64,000 nt of DNA from Chloroflexota bacterium (GTDB lineage: Bacteria; Chloroflexota; Anaerolineae; Aggregatilineales; Phototrophicaceae). Shown here piece after piece: positions 34,544-43,064 of the stretch. Each line of letters starts with the position of its first letter. The first letter of the stretch is position 1. The DNA is taken from contig WTGO01000088.1 of the NCBI GenBank assembly GCA_011523515.1, forward strand, positions 1-64,000, given 5' to 3'. The notes beneath the pieces are model-generated. The model did no database searches, was not told the DNA's origin, and saw only the letters and a program-made list of their open reading frames with translations. The position numbers were made by a program, and so were the translations under genes.

Positions 34544-36196
34544 GTGAAACCGAAATACATCTTCTGCACGGGTGGCGTTGTCAGCTCCGTTGGCAAGGGT
34601 TTGACAGTCGCGGCAATAGGTCGCATTCTGAAGGCGCGCGGAATGAAAGTGGCCATCCAGAAGCTGGACCCCTACCTAAACGTAGACCCGGGCACGATGA
34701 GCCCCTACCAGCACGGTGAAGTCTATGTCACCTCAGATGGCGCCGAAACTGACCTCGACCTGGGGCACTACGAACGTTTTGTTGATGAAAACGTCAGCCG
34801 ACTTTCCAACGTCACATCCGGCCAAGTGTACCTGACGGTTATCGAGAAAGAGCGCAAGGGCGATTATCTCGGCGGTACGATTCAAGTCGTGCCCCATATT
34901 ACTAACGAGATCAAGCGCTGCATCAAGCTGCTCGGCAATCGCACGAATGCTGACGTGGTCATTGTCGAGGTCGGCGGAACCGCAGGCGACATCGAGAGTC
35001 TGCCGTTCCTGGAGGCGCTGCGGCAGCTGCGCACTGAATTCAAGCGGCGCGATACGATGTACGTGCACGTAACCTTTTTGCCCCATATCGGCGCGACTGA
35101 CGAGCTAAAGACTAAGCCGACCCAGCATAGCGTGCGGGAGCTGCGCGGAATCGGCATCCAGCCGGATGTGATTATCGCCCGCACCGATTATCCGGTGAAT
35201 GACGAAATCGTCAATAAAATTGCGCTCTTTTGCGATGTAGACAAAGACGCGGTTATTCCGCTGCAAACAGCGGATAATATCTATGCCGTCCCGCTCATGA
35301 TCGAGAATACGGGCTTGGGAGATTATATTCTGGAACGCATGCAGCTTGAATCGGGACCGCCCGATTTGCGCGAATGGGAAGCTATAGTCGGCAAATGTCA
35401 CGCTGTCAAAGAAAAACTGCGAATCGGCATTGTCGGAAAATACGTCGAATTGCACGATGCCTACATGTCCGTGAAGGAATCCGTTTTCCACGCAGCTGTG
35501 CAGCGAGACCAGGATGTGGATATACGCTGGATTCATTCCGGGGAATTGGAAAAGGGCAAGCGCCTCGAAGAACTTGGCGAACTGGATGGCATCATTGTGC
35601 CGGGTGGGTTCGGCTATCGTGGCATCGAAGGCAAAATCGCAGCCGCGAAGTACGCTCGCGAGAACAATGTACCCTATTTGGGCTTGTGCCTGGGCATGCA
35701 GGTAATGTGTATTGAATATGCCCGAAACGTTTTGGAGCTGGACGACGCCAACAGCTACGAGTTTGACGTCAGCACGCCGCACCCCGTGATCGATCTGATG
35801 CTTGAGCAGCGAGCGATTACGGACATGGGCGGAACCATGCGGCTGGGCGAGTATCCCTGTCTGCTTCAGCCCAATTCGGCGGCGGCGCAAGCATACGGGA
35901 CGGAGCAGATACTCGAGCGCCATCGACATCGCTTTGAATTCAACAACGACTATCGCGAAGTTTTCTCCGCCAACGGCGTTTACTTCAGCGGTTTGAGCCC
36001 GGATGGCGTATTGGTGGAAATCTCCGAGCTGCAGGATCATCCCTTTATGCTTGGCTCCCAATTCCATCCGGAGTTTCTCAGTCGGCCAAATCGTCCTCAT
36101 CCGCTGTTTTCAGCTTTTATACAAGCATCTGCCGAGTACCGGGACGAAATGGGCCGCTTCCGAGAAGCGCCCGCTTGGGGCGTCGACTCGGCTTAA
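34544..36196 (+). CDS. pyrG: CTP synthase
   Basis: Aminates UTP to CTP using glutamine. The start is GTG at 34544 (MKPKYIFCTGGVVSSVGKG), with GGAAGAG upstream; the 550-residue length is normal. The synthetase domain has the P-loop-like GGVVSSVGKGL and DPYLNVDPGTM. The glutaminase domain has the oxyanion GGFGYRG, the nucleophilic Cys in LGLCLGMQV, and the His/Glu pair in GSQFHPEF. It lies 73 bases after the Roadblock gene and 79 before the adenosine-deaminase-like gene. Confidence 0.97.
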   Translation: MKPKYIFCTGGVVSSVGKGLTVAAIGRILKARGMKVAIQKLDPYLNVDPGTMSPYQHGEVYVTSDGAETDLDLGHYERFVDENVSRLSNVTSGQVYLTVIEKERKGDYLGGTIQVVPHITNEIKRCIKLLGNRTNADVVIVEVGGTAGDIESLPFLEALRQLRTEFKRRDTMYVHVTFLPHIGATDELKTKPTQHSVRELRGIGIQPDVIIARTDYPVNDEIVNKIALFCDVDKDAVIPLQTADNIYAVPLMIENTGLGDYILERMQLESGPPDLREWEAIVGKCHAVKEKLRIGIVGKYVELHDAYMSVKESVFHAAVQRDQDVDIRWIHSGELEKGKRLEELGELDGIIVPGGFGYRGIEGKIAAAKYARENNVPYLGLCLGMQVMCIEYARNVLELDDANSYEFDVSTPHPVIDLMLEQRAITDMGGTMRLGEYPCLLQPNSAAAQAYGTEQILERHRHRFEFNNDYREVFSANGVYFSGLSPDGVLVEISELQDHPFMLGSQFHPEFLSRPNRPHPLFSAFIQASAEYRDEMGRFREAPAWGVDSA

Positions 36197-36275
36197 ACGG
36201 TCTGTAGCAATGTGCCTGGCGGCATGGCGGGCGGCGGCTGCAGCGACGCATAGCCCTGAGGGCGAGGAAGGTCTG

Positions 36276-37319
36276 ATGTCACTGCGTGACTTTATCACGG
36301 CGATTCCAAAGGTTGAGCTGAATCTGCAGCTGACCGGCGCCTTGCGCAGAGAAAGTCTGCTCATGATCGCTCATCAGAACGGTGTCTCAGCGCAACAGGA
36401 AGACTTTGCGCAATGGCTTGAATTGATCGATCGCCCCGACTATGCGCGTCTCGATGAAATCGCGCGCGCAGCCGGCAGCTGGGTGATGTATCCGGAGGAC
36501 ATCGCCCTGGTTGTCTACGACATGGGCCTGGCGCTGTCCAAACAGAATGTCCACTATGCTGAGGTTGCGGTGGCGCCACCGGATTTCATCGGCGCCGCCC
36601 ACATGAATTTCGACACCTTCTTCGCGGCTCTCAACGACGGACGAGACCGCGTACTGCGGGCATGGAATGTCGACATTGCGTGGATTCTCTGCATTCCCTG
36701 GGACAATCCGCGCTCGGGGGATGATGTGGCTCGTTGGGCGACCGGCGGCGCCGCTCAACTAGGCCATGTTGTTGGCATGGGTCTCACGGGACCTGAAGGC
36801 GCGCAGCCAGTGGGGCAATTCCGCCGCGCCTTCGACACGGCGCGCAAGAAAGAAACCTACACGATTGTCAATGCCGGCAGCAGTTTAGGCGTAGACGGCA
36901 TCAATGCTGCGCTAACTGAATTGTCGCCGCATCGCTTGACCGACTCGTGGGGCATCGCTGGGCACAGCGCAACGCGCGACCTGCTGGCGGAAAACGGGAT
37001 ACCCATCGTTGTCTCCTTGCATCGGGCTCTGCGGCTGGGGCTGACCAAGACTGCGGCGGACTACCCCTTGCGACAGCTTCTGGATAGCGGCCTGCAGGTG
37101 CTGCTCTCGTCGGGCATGCCATCGCTGCTGGGCGCCAATTTGATCGACGAATACGAGCTGGCGCGCACGGCCTGCGGGCTGGAGACCGACGCGCTAATTC
37201 AGCTGATGCGCCAATCTATCGAATTTTCCTTCCTCGATGCCGAGCGCAAGGAAAAGCTGCTGCTGCGCTTCGACCGGGAAGTAAAGACGGCGCGTCGCAT
37301 GCTGCTCGCGGATGATTAA
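36276..37319 (+). CDS. Adenosine deaminase-fold protein lacking catalytic residues (pseudoenzyme)
   Basis: The ATG at 36276 with GAGGAAGG upstream gives 347 residues colinear with adenosine deaminase from end to end: PKVEL at the start, and FSFLDAERKEKLLLRF for the FLPEEEK helix. Every catalytic position is changed. HxH of strand 1 is Asn16 and Gln18. The HAGE motif is NAGS (Asn199, Ser202). The histidine of RVGHG is Asp223. The SLNTDDP motif ends SSGMP, so both aspartates are lost. Zinc binding and deamination should be impossible. The frame is intact and codon use normal, so it is not a decaying pseudogene. It may bind a nucleoside or act as a regulator. It lies behind pyrG. Confidence 0.88.
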   Translation: MSLRDFITAIPKVELNLQLTGALRRESLLMIAHQNGVSAQQEDFAQWLELIDRPDYARLDEIARAAGSWVMYPEDIALVVYDMGLALSKQNVHYAEVAVAPPDFIGAAHMNFDTFFAALNDGRDRVLRAWNVDIAWILCIPWDNPRSGDDVARWATGGAAQLGHVVGMGLTGPEGAQPVGQFRRAFDTARKKETYTIVNAGSSLGVDGINAALTELSPHRLTDSWGIAGHSATRDLLAENGIPIVVSLHRALRLGLTKTAADYPLRQLLDSGLQVLLSSGMPSLLGANLIDEYELARTACGLETDALIQLMRQSIEFSFLDAERKEKLLLRFDREVKTARRMLLADD

Positions 37320-37355
37320 ACCCGGCAATTGGCTTCGGTTCAGCTTGTCGTTAGC

Positions 37356-37793
37356 CTAATCAACCGGCGTGACGGTAATATTGCCGAAACCGCTGTCGTC
37401 GATGGGCAGCGTAATCAGCAGCCGACTGCCGCTGTCCACCTTTGCCCGCGCCTCGTGTCCCTTGACCGGCACGGACAGCTCAATATGACGCGTCACCGGA
37501 CCGAAGCGGCGCTCCTGCAGAAAATAGCGAGCGTCGGTCGGCGTCGCCTCGGGTTCAGTCTGCATCGACAGCGTCAGCACATTGGACTCCAGGCTGATCT
37601 CGATAGTGTCCTTGACCAGCCCGTCGATTGCCTGCGTGCAAATGTGGAGGATTCCATCCGCCTCGTACATATCGAGCGTGAGCTGTTCGGAATTGCTGGT
37701 GACCGTGCGGATGCCTTTTTCAACCGTCTTGGTGATCTGCTCGCCCAGATTCTGCAATTCCTTCATCGGGTCGAAACGTGATTCGTTTGTCAT
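37356..37793 (-). CDS. Hsp20/alpha-crystallin-like small heat shock protein
   Basis: The ATG at 37793 with GGGAG 5 bases upstream gives 145 residues. A helical N-terminus (about 1-45) precedes a beta-sandwich of alpha-crystallin type: LDMYEADGILHICTQAIDG, DTIEISLESNVLTL, and FGPVTRHIELSVPV followed by RLLITLP, where the family has GVLTIxxP. The conserved A-x-x-x-n-G-v-L element is weak, so the assignment is moderate. It has its own promoter and no CIRCE element. Role: probable holdase chaperone. Confidence 0.7.
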   Translation of the reverse strand: MTNESRFDPMKELQNLGEQITKTVEKGIRTVTSNSEQLTLDMYEADGILHICTQAIDGLVKDTIEISLESNVLTLSMQTEPEATPTDARYFLQERRFGPVTRHIELSVPVKGHEARAKVDSGSRLLITLPIDDSGFGNITVTPVD

Positions 37794-37825
37794 GGGGTCT
37801 CCCAATGCCTTGCCATTCTTGAAAC

Positions 37826-37856
37826 ATTATACGTATCACCCCGGATTTTGTCGCAA
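37826..37856 (-). promoter_or_regulatory. Promoter of the Hsp20-like gene
   Basis: Minus strand: TTGCGA (37856-37851), 19 bases, then a perfect TATAAT (37831-37826), about 33 bases before the ATG. The spacer is long for sigma-70; a different -35 cannot be excluded. No HrcA/CIRCE inverted repeat (TTAGCACTC type) is present. Confidence 0.45.
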
Positions 37857-37860
37857 GGGA

Positions 37861-38001
37861 ATGAACTCTGCGCGCGACAATGACGCCGAGGCCGTCGTAG
37901 TGCTCAGCCGCAGACTGGGCGCGGCAAACTATACGGTGGATCGAGTCTTTGACATCGGAAATCTTTTGGTTATGATTCGCCGGAATACAGCGGAAAGGTG
38001 A
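37861..38001 (+). CDS. Possible 46-residue leader or small protein upstream of pheA
   Basis: An open frame from ATG 37861 to a stop 7 bases before pheA. The product is mixed, with a plausible folded core (AVVVLSRRLGAANYTVDRVFDIGNLLVMI). AAGGGA abuts the ATG, which is too close for a good ribosome-binding site. It is not rich in Phe, so it is not a classical pheA attenuator peptide. It could equally be the untranslated leader of pheA. Confidence 0.35.
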   Translation: MNSARDNDAEAVVVLSRRLGAANYTVDRVFDIGNLLVMIRRNTAER

Positions 38002-38008
38002 GGCGGCA

Positions 38009-38842
38009 ATGCCCAGAGTCGCATACCAGGGGATACCTGGCGCCAACTCGGAAATCGCGGTGCGGCAGCACTTTGGCGACGATGCGGACGCCATTCCCTG
38101 TCAAGACTTCAGCCACCTCTTTTCAGCCCTGCAGGCCGATGAAGTCGATTTCAGCTTGCTGCCGGTCGAAAACGCCTTGGCCGGTTCCGTCAGCGGCGCC
38201 TACGAATTGCTGCTGGATCATGACGTTCGCATCCAGGCGGAGGTGATCTTGCACGTCCATCATGCGCTGCTGGCCAACCCGGAGACGACGCTTGAAAATG
38301 TGACCACTGTGCGCTCGCATCCGCAGGCCTTGCTGCAATGCGAGCGCTTTTTGCAGCGACACGATATGGAATCGGTAGCCTGGTATGATACCGCCGGCGC
38401 CGCGAAAGACTTGTCGGAATCGCCCCAGCCCGGCGTGGCGGTGATCGCCCCCAAACTGGCTGGCGAACTCTACGGTTTGGAATTGGTCGCGGCCGATATC
38501 GAAGACGAACGCTTCAACTATACGCGTTTTCTCGTGATGGGGCACGGCGATCCGGAGCCGTCCGATTACAACAAGACTTCGATCGTCTTTGCGACGCGTC
38601 ACCGGCCGGCGGCGCTCTATGAATGCCTAGGAGAATTCGCCAAACGCGACTTGAATTTGACCAAGCTCGAATCCCGTCCGCGGCGAAATCGCCCCTGGGA
38701 GCCGCTGTTTTATCTCGATTTCGAGGGTCACTGGCAAGAACCGCGCTGCCAGGAACTGCTGACGCAATTGCTGCAGCTGACCTCTTTTGTGAAAATGTTG
38801 GGATCGTACCCGGCCGTCCGCTCCGGTACTGTCGGCATGTAA
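38009..38842 (+). CDS. pheA: Prephenate dehydratase
   Basis: Converts prephenate to phenylpyruvate for phenylalanine synthesis. The 277-residue protein has the PDT domain (MPRVAYQGIPGANSEIAV start, LLPVENALAGSVSGAYELL, and the catalytic NYTRFLVMG Thr-Arg-Phe segment near 175-183). A C-terminal ACT domain (TSIVFATRHRPAALYECLGEFA and LTKLESRP) marks feedback inhibition by phenylalanine. It is monofunctional, with no chorismate mutase domain. It precedes asd by 133 bases. Confidence 0.95.
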   Translation: MPRVAYQGIPGANSEIAVRQHFGDDADAIPCQDFSHLFSALQADEVDFSLLPVENALAGSVSGAYELLLDHDVRIQAEVILHVHHALLANPETTLENVTTVRSHPQALLQCERFLQRHDMESVAWYDTAGAAKDLSESPQPGVAVIAPKLAGELYGLELVAADIEDERFNYTRFLVMGHGDPEPSDYNKTSIVFATRHRPAALYECLGEFAKRDLNLTKLESRPRRNRPWEPLFYLDFEGHWQEPRCQELLTQLLQLTSFVKMLGSYPAVRSGTVGM

Positions 38843-38906
38843 AGGTAGACTTGCGCGCGTCAAAGCCACCACCCACGTAAAATACCTTGGATCACGCGGT
38901 TTTTTG

Positions 38907-38945
38907 CTCCCCTCCCTGATTCGTCGGGGAGGGGGCGGGGGGTAA
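38907..38945 (+). repeat. GC-rich hairpin repeat element between pheA and asd
   Basis: CCCCTCCC (38909-38916) pairs perfectly with GGGAGGGG (38927-38934) across a 10-base loop, followed by GCGGGGGGTAAG. The CTCCCCTCCCTGA...GGGGAGGGG pattern resembles short dispersed intergenic repeats seen in cyanobacteria and Chloroflexota. I see only this one copy in the window, so repeat status needs the whole genome. It may also act as an RNA hairpin in the pheA-asd transcript. Confidence 0.45.
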
Positions 38946-38975
38946 GCTGCCCGCAACGTAAAGCAGGAGACAGAC

Positions 38976-40061
38976 ATGCAGAAGCTCAATGTCGCGATCT
39001 TGGGCGCAACGGGCGCGGTGGGCCAGCGCTTCATTCAGCTGCTTGAGGACCATCCCTGGTTCCAGGTGGCCGAAGTCATCGGCTCGAGCCGCAGCGCGGG
39101 CAGGCGCTATGGCGATGCTGCTCATTGGGTGCTGGACGACAACCCTCCGGCGCAAATCACCGATATGGTCGTAGGCGCCCTCGACGACGAAATTGAATCG
39201 CCGCTGGTCTTCTCGGCGCTGCCCAAAGAAGCGGCGCGCCTGCGCGAGCTGGAGCTGGCCGCTGATGGACACGTTGTTTGCACCAATGCCTCCGCAAATC
39301 GCATGTTGGACGATGTGCCCCTGCTGTTGCCGGAAGTGAACGCGGAACATGTCGATCTAATCGCTTTACAGCGCGCCCGGCGCGGCTGGAGCAGCGGCGC
39401 CCTGGTCGCCAACTCCAATTGCACCGTTATGCCGGTAGTGATGTCGCTGAAACCGCTGTTGAAATACGGCATCAGCAGGCTGCATCTGGTCAGCGAGCAA
39501 GCCGTGAGCGGCGCCGGCTATCCCGGTGTCTCGTCGATGGATATGATTGACAACATCATTCCCTACGTACCGGGCGATGAGGACAAGATGGAATCGGAAT
39601 CGCGCAAAATGTTGGGCAGCTTTGATGGCGACGGCATCATCCGCTGGGCCAGCACGGTGAGCGCGACTTGCACGCGGGTGCCGGTACTGGACGGGCACCT
39701 GGTGAATGTCTCGCTCGAACTCGCCGCACGGCCCTCGCTGTCTGAAATCATCGAAGATTGGGAGACTTATCAGGCGGCGGCGCCCGTGCCGGAATTGCCC
39801 AGCGCGCCTGATTACCCCCTGCAATACCTGCAACAGATTGATCGGCCGCAGCCGCGTCGGGATCGCCAGGCCGGCGCCGGCATGATGACGAGCATCGGCC
39901 GCTTGCGCGAGTGCCCGGTGCTCGGCTACAAGTTTGCCGCTCTGTCACACAATACCGTGCGCGGCGCCGCCGGCTGCAGCATCCTGAACGCCGAACTGAT
40001 GGCCGTAAAAGGGTATATTGACGACTTCGCTGTGAGGGAAGCGGCTGCGATCGCGCAGTAA
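38976..40061 (+). CDS. asd: Aspartate-semialdehyde dehydrogenase (archaeal/fungal-type)
   Basis: Reduces aspartyl phosphate to aspartate semialdehyde for Lys, Met, Thr and Ile synthesis. The 361-residue protein starts with VAILGATGAVGQRF (NADP fold), has the active-site cysteine in NSNCTVMPV, and the substrate-binding EQAVSGAGYPG. The SNCT context and length place it with the archaeal/fungal branch rather than E. coli Asd. AGGAG precedes the ATG. It ends 9 bases before a convergent gene. Confidence 0.95.
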   Translation: MQKLNVAILGATGAVGQRFIQLLEDHPWFQVAEVIGSSRSAGRRYGDAAHWVLDDNPPAQITDMVVGALDDEIESPLVFSALPKEAARLRELELAADGHVVCTNASANRMLDDVPLLLPEVNAEHVDLIALQRARRGWSSGALVANSNCTVMPVVMSLKPLLKYGISRLHLVSEQAVSGAGYPGVSSMDMIDNIIPYVPGDEDKMESESRKMLGSFDGDGIIRWASTVSATCTRVPVLDGHLVNVSLELAARPSLSEIIEDWETYQAAAPVPELPSAPDYPLQYLQQIDRPQPRRDRQAGAGMMTSIGRLRECPVLGYKFAALSHNTVRGAAGCSILNAELMAVKGYIDDFAVREAAAIAQ

Positions 40062-40070
40062 ATCAACGCT

Positions 40071-41108
40071 CTAGTCGTACTGGCCGCTCGAGTAGACGTA
40101 CACCGCCGGACCCACGTAATCGCCGTTGCTCCAGTCATATTCGCTGCGCGCCCACTCAAAGAGCCAGTGGGCGTCGGTGATGGTCATATTGACGCAGCCG
40201 TGACTGCGGCGGAAACCGAAACCATCATGCCAATACGCGCCGTGCAGCGCGATCTGGTCGTCAAAAAACATCGTCCAGGGCACTTCTTGCAGGTAATAGA
40301 AGTCCGGTTGATTATGCGCGCCGCTCATGAGCTTGCGGGTAAAGCGCACATAGACATGGAACACGCCCTCGTTCGTGGGCCACTCTTCCAGGCCTGATGA
40401 GATCAGCGTGGCGAATACCGGCACATCGTCTTCGTAGGCGATGGCAACCTGTTCATATAGATCGATGCTGACCCACTTGTGCGTGTCCACATCTTCCGGC
40501 CGCTCGACCGGCAGGATTTTCGCGACCTTGAACTGATGCACCCATTGGTCAACACCAATCTGATACCAATCATAGCCGTTGACAGTCACGGTATCGTATA
40601 TGTAGACCCGGGTGTAACGATAGCGGAAGGGGTTGTCCGGCGATTCAGGCCCGCCGGGAGTCTTGGCGCCGCGCAAATGGCGCAGCGTCCAGGCCACGGT
40701 ATAGGGCAGGGCGTCTTCACCGGTCGGCAGCAGCGCGCCGGCAAACCGCGACGGCGACACGCTTTCACTTAGCAACTCGGTCCGTAGCCACTGATTATCG
40801 CCTATGCGCGTCCAGTCGCCTTGCTGCTCAACTACGGTGACGAAGGTGTAACCCGTAGCGTAGCTTTCGCTTTCTTCGCTGTTTGGCGACGTATGGATGG
40901 AGAAGGCGCCCGAGATTTGGCGATAATCGCGGTCGCCAATCAGACTCTCGTCAATCTCAAGTTGACGTACGTTGGGCCAGCGATTCGCCTCAATCGTGCT
41001 CGCGTCAATGCCGCAGCCATCCGGCAGGCAGGTGGTCTGAGCCATTGCGCTGGATGACAAATACCAAAGAAGAATGGCACAAATCAGGAATTCGGCTCGC
41101 TTGCGCAT
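40071..41108 (-). CDS. Secreted L,D-transpeptidase (YkuD domain)
   Basis: The ATG at 41108 starts a signal peptide (MRKRAEFLICAILLWYL...AMA) and gives 345 residues. The middle contains SH3-like repeats (about 50-200). The C-terminal YkuD domain has HGAYWHDGFGFRRSHGCVNM, with the catalytic His and Cys of the SHGC motif. It should form or exchange 3-3 peptidoglycan cross-links or anchor proteins to the wall. A reading from 41141 is less likely, as the signal peptide would be pushed inward. Confidence 0.93.
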   Translation of the reverse strand: MRKRAEFLICAILLWYLSSSAMAQTTCLPDGCGIDASTIEANRWPNVRQLEIDESLIGDRDYRQISGAFSIHTSPNSEESESYATGYTFVTVVEQQGDWTRIGDNQWLRTELLSESVSPSRFAGALLPTGEDALPYTVAWTLRHLRGAKTPGGPESPDNPFRYRYTRVYIYDTVTVNGYDWYQIGVDQWVHQFKVAKILPVERPEDVDTHKWVSIDLYEQVAIAYEDDVPVFATLISSGLEEWPTNEGVFHVYVRFTRKLMSGAHNQPDFYYLQEVPWTMFFDDQIALHGAYWHDGFGFRRSHGCVNMTITDAHWLFEWARSEYDWSNGDYVGPAVYVYSSGQYD

Positions 41109-41332
41109 ATACGACTCTCGCCCATACCGGTCTACAATCAATTTAACTCGAGATTAGCGCGGTGTTCAAGCGGGTTTTCCTTAGCGCGCCCTGATCATAT
41201 GTGAATCGTAGGCTGACTCCAGGGGCGAATGATTCATCTCCCCGTATTCCGCAATGCTGATCATTATGCCACAGGATCAGCAATCGTTATGGTAAAATCG
41301 CCGCCACTACGGATGACGACAAAGGACTGGTT

Positions 41333-42070
41333 ATGGAAATGCTGGGCATTGATATCGGCGGCTCGGGCATCAAGGGCGCCATTGTCGACACTGACGCCGG
41401 CGAATTCGCCAGCGAGCGACTGCGCCTGGATACGCCGCAGCCCGCCAAGCCAGCGCCCGTTGCGGAAATCGTGGCCGAGATCGCTGCTCGATTCGATTGG
41501 CGCGCCGCCATCGGCTGCACGTTCCCGGCCAGAGTCCAGCACGGCGTGACCAAGACCGCCGCGAATGTCGACGATAGCTGGATCGGAACGAACGCCAGGC
41601 AGCTTTTCGAAAGCCAAACCGGCAATTCGGTCATCGTCTTGAATGATGCCGACGCCGCTGGTATCGCCGAGATGAAGTTCGGCGCCGGTCGCGGTCACAA
41701 GGGACTGGTCGTAATCTTGACGCTGGGCACTGGCGTTGGCAGTTCGCTGTTTATCAATGGCCGTCTCGTGCCGAATACGGAATTTGGCCATTTGGTGATT
41801 CGGGGCAAGGCGGCCGAATTGCGCACTGCCGATCGCGCCCGGCAAGCCAAGGGCTACAGCTGGAAACGATGGTCAAAGCATCTTTCGGAACACCTGTGTT
41901 ATCTTGAGTTTCTGATCTCGCCGGACCTCTTCATCATCGGCGGAGGCGTCAGCAAGAAGTCGGAGAGATTCCTGCACCTGATCGACTGCAAGACGACGAT
42001 CGTCCCGGCCCAACTTCGCAACCGGGCCGGAATCGTCGGCGCCGCCTTGGCCGCGGCGGATATGAAGTAA
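41333..42070 (+). CDS. ppgK: Polyphosphate glucokinase
   Basis: Phosphorylates glucose with inorganic polyphosphate (or ATP). The 245-residue ROK-type protein has [16 protein letters not shown] (phosphate loop), [12 protein letters not shown] (catalytic Asp), [12 protein letters not shown] and TEFGHL. A compact C-terminus has [14 protein letters not shown] sequence and no ROK zinc cysteines, all typical of PPGK. AAAGGA lies 6 bases upstream of the ATG. The -10-like TAAAAT at 41293-41298 may be its promoter. Use of polyphosphate would save ATP. Confidence 0.93.
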   Translation: MEMLGIDIGGSGIKGAIVDTDAGEFASERLRLDTPQPAKPAPVAEIVAEIAARFDWRAAIGCTFPARVQHGVTKTAANVDDSWIGTNARQLFESQTGNSVIVLNDADAAGIAEMKFGAGRGHKGLVVILTLGTGVGSSLFINGRLVPNTEFGHLVIRGKAAELRTADRARQAKGYSWKRWSKHLSEHLCYLEFLISPDLFIIGGGVSKKSERFLHLIDCKTTIVPAQLRNRAGIVGAALAAADMK

Positions 42071-42090
42071 GTATTGGTATCCGCGGCGGT

Positions 42091-42597
42091 CTATTTGTCT
42101 TCGGTTGGCTGAAAAACACCCCATTGCCGGTTGTGGTAGAGTAGGGGAAGTTTATCGTCGGTCCAGCCGCCTTGCACGACTTTGCCGATGAACATCGTAT
42201 TTTCGCCAACGTCGATCGAGTGTTCGACCGTGCACGACAGCCAGGCCATCGCATCGGGCAGGATTGGGTCTCCCAGGTCGCTTAGCGCACAGTCCAGGCC
42301 ATCGAAGCGGTTCTCGAATTGGTCGTCAAAATAGCCGGCGAATCGCTTGCCCAGCTCAAGCTGTCGGTCTGACAGAATGCTGACGGCGAAATGCCCTTCG
42401 TCAGCCATGTAGTGGCGCGTATCCAGGCGGTTGGCGATATTGAGGCAGACCAACGGCGGAACCATGCTGACGCTCGCGAAGGAGTTAACCGTAATCGCTT
42501 GCCAGTCGCCCTGCGATGCCACGCTTACCACCGTTATTCCTGCCGTCCAGCAAGCGAGAATGCTCTTGAAACTTTGACCATCGATATCGCTCATCAC
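42091..42597 (-). CDS. Flavin reductase-like FMN-binding protein
   Basis: A 168-residue protein of the flavin reductase-like split-barrel family. Landmarks are ACWTAGITVVSVASQGDWQAITVNSFASVSMVPPLVCLNI, the FMN-binding strand pair of the family, and HFAVSILSDRQ. It would reduce FMN with NAD(P)H, perhaps for a partner oxygenase, but no such gene is adjacent. ATGATG gives two possible starts one codon apart. Confidence 0.87.
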   Translation of the reverse strand: MMSDIDGQSFKSILACWTAGITVVSVASQGDWQAITVNSFASVSMVPPLVCLNIANRLDTRHYMADEGHFAVSILSDRQLELGKRFAGYFDDQFENRFDGLDCALSDLGDPILPDAMAWLSCTVEHSIDVGENTMFIGKVVQGGWTDDKLPLLYHNRQWGVFQPTEDK

Positions 42598-42728
42598 ACC
42601 GTCCTTTCCGACAAAGCCATTCTAATGGGAAGAGGCGAGATTCGCACGAGTTAAACGCTCGAGACGCGCGCAATGTATCGCATCCTGCAATTGCGCAATC
42701 CTGTGATTGAATGAAAGAAGGCCCTAAT

Positions 42729-43058
42729 ATGCAATCGGAAGTCCCAGCATTCCGCCGCGTGAAACGAGCATACGCGGCTCGGCTGATTCATAGCGCCCTC
42801 GCCAATGAGCGCGGCTCCGCTTTGCTTGAGCTGATCGAATATGACGACAATCACTATCGTGCTGTGTTTGCGGAGAGCTATTTTCTGCTGCGCGCCGACA
42901 ATGAAACGCCGAGCAAGTCGCAGTGGAATACACTCAAGAAGAAACTAAAACGCCGCGACCGCTCAATTTTCATCTTTCGCGCTCATGGTAAACTCGAAGC
43001 GGCGGACGCTCAGGCAAAGGTCAAGTATTATCTTGAGTTTGGCTTCATGCGGATGTGA
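42729..43058 (+). CDS. Small protein of unknown function
   Basis: A 109-residue basic, soluble protein. The ATG at 42729 is preferred over 42711 because AAGAAGG lies 7 bases before it. Predicted as alpha/beta with a strand pair YRAVFAESYFLLRAD, a Lys-rich helix and RSIFIFRAHG. The end is YYLEFGFM. No family is recognised. It lies between a divergent flavin reductase gene and a convergent response regulator gene, so it is probably a single-gene transcript. Confidence 0.6.
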   Translation: MQSEVPAFRRVKRAYAARLIHSALANERGSALLELIEYDDNHYRAVFAESYFLLRADNETPSKSQWNTLKKKLKRRDRSIFIFRAHGKLEAADAQAKVKYYLEFGFMRM

Positions 43059-43064
43059 GGCAGA

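Noticed and set aside
36003-36275. 5' extension of the adenosine deaminase-like gene
   Set aside because: This part overlaps pyrG in another frame; homology to ADA starts only after the ATG at 36276, which has a good ribosome-binding site.
37794-37860. CIRCE or other heat-shock operator for the Hsp20-like gene
   Set aside because: No TTAGCACTC/GAGTGCTAA repeat or similar long inverted repeat is present.
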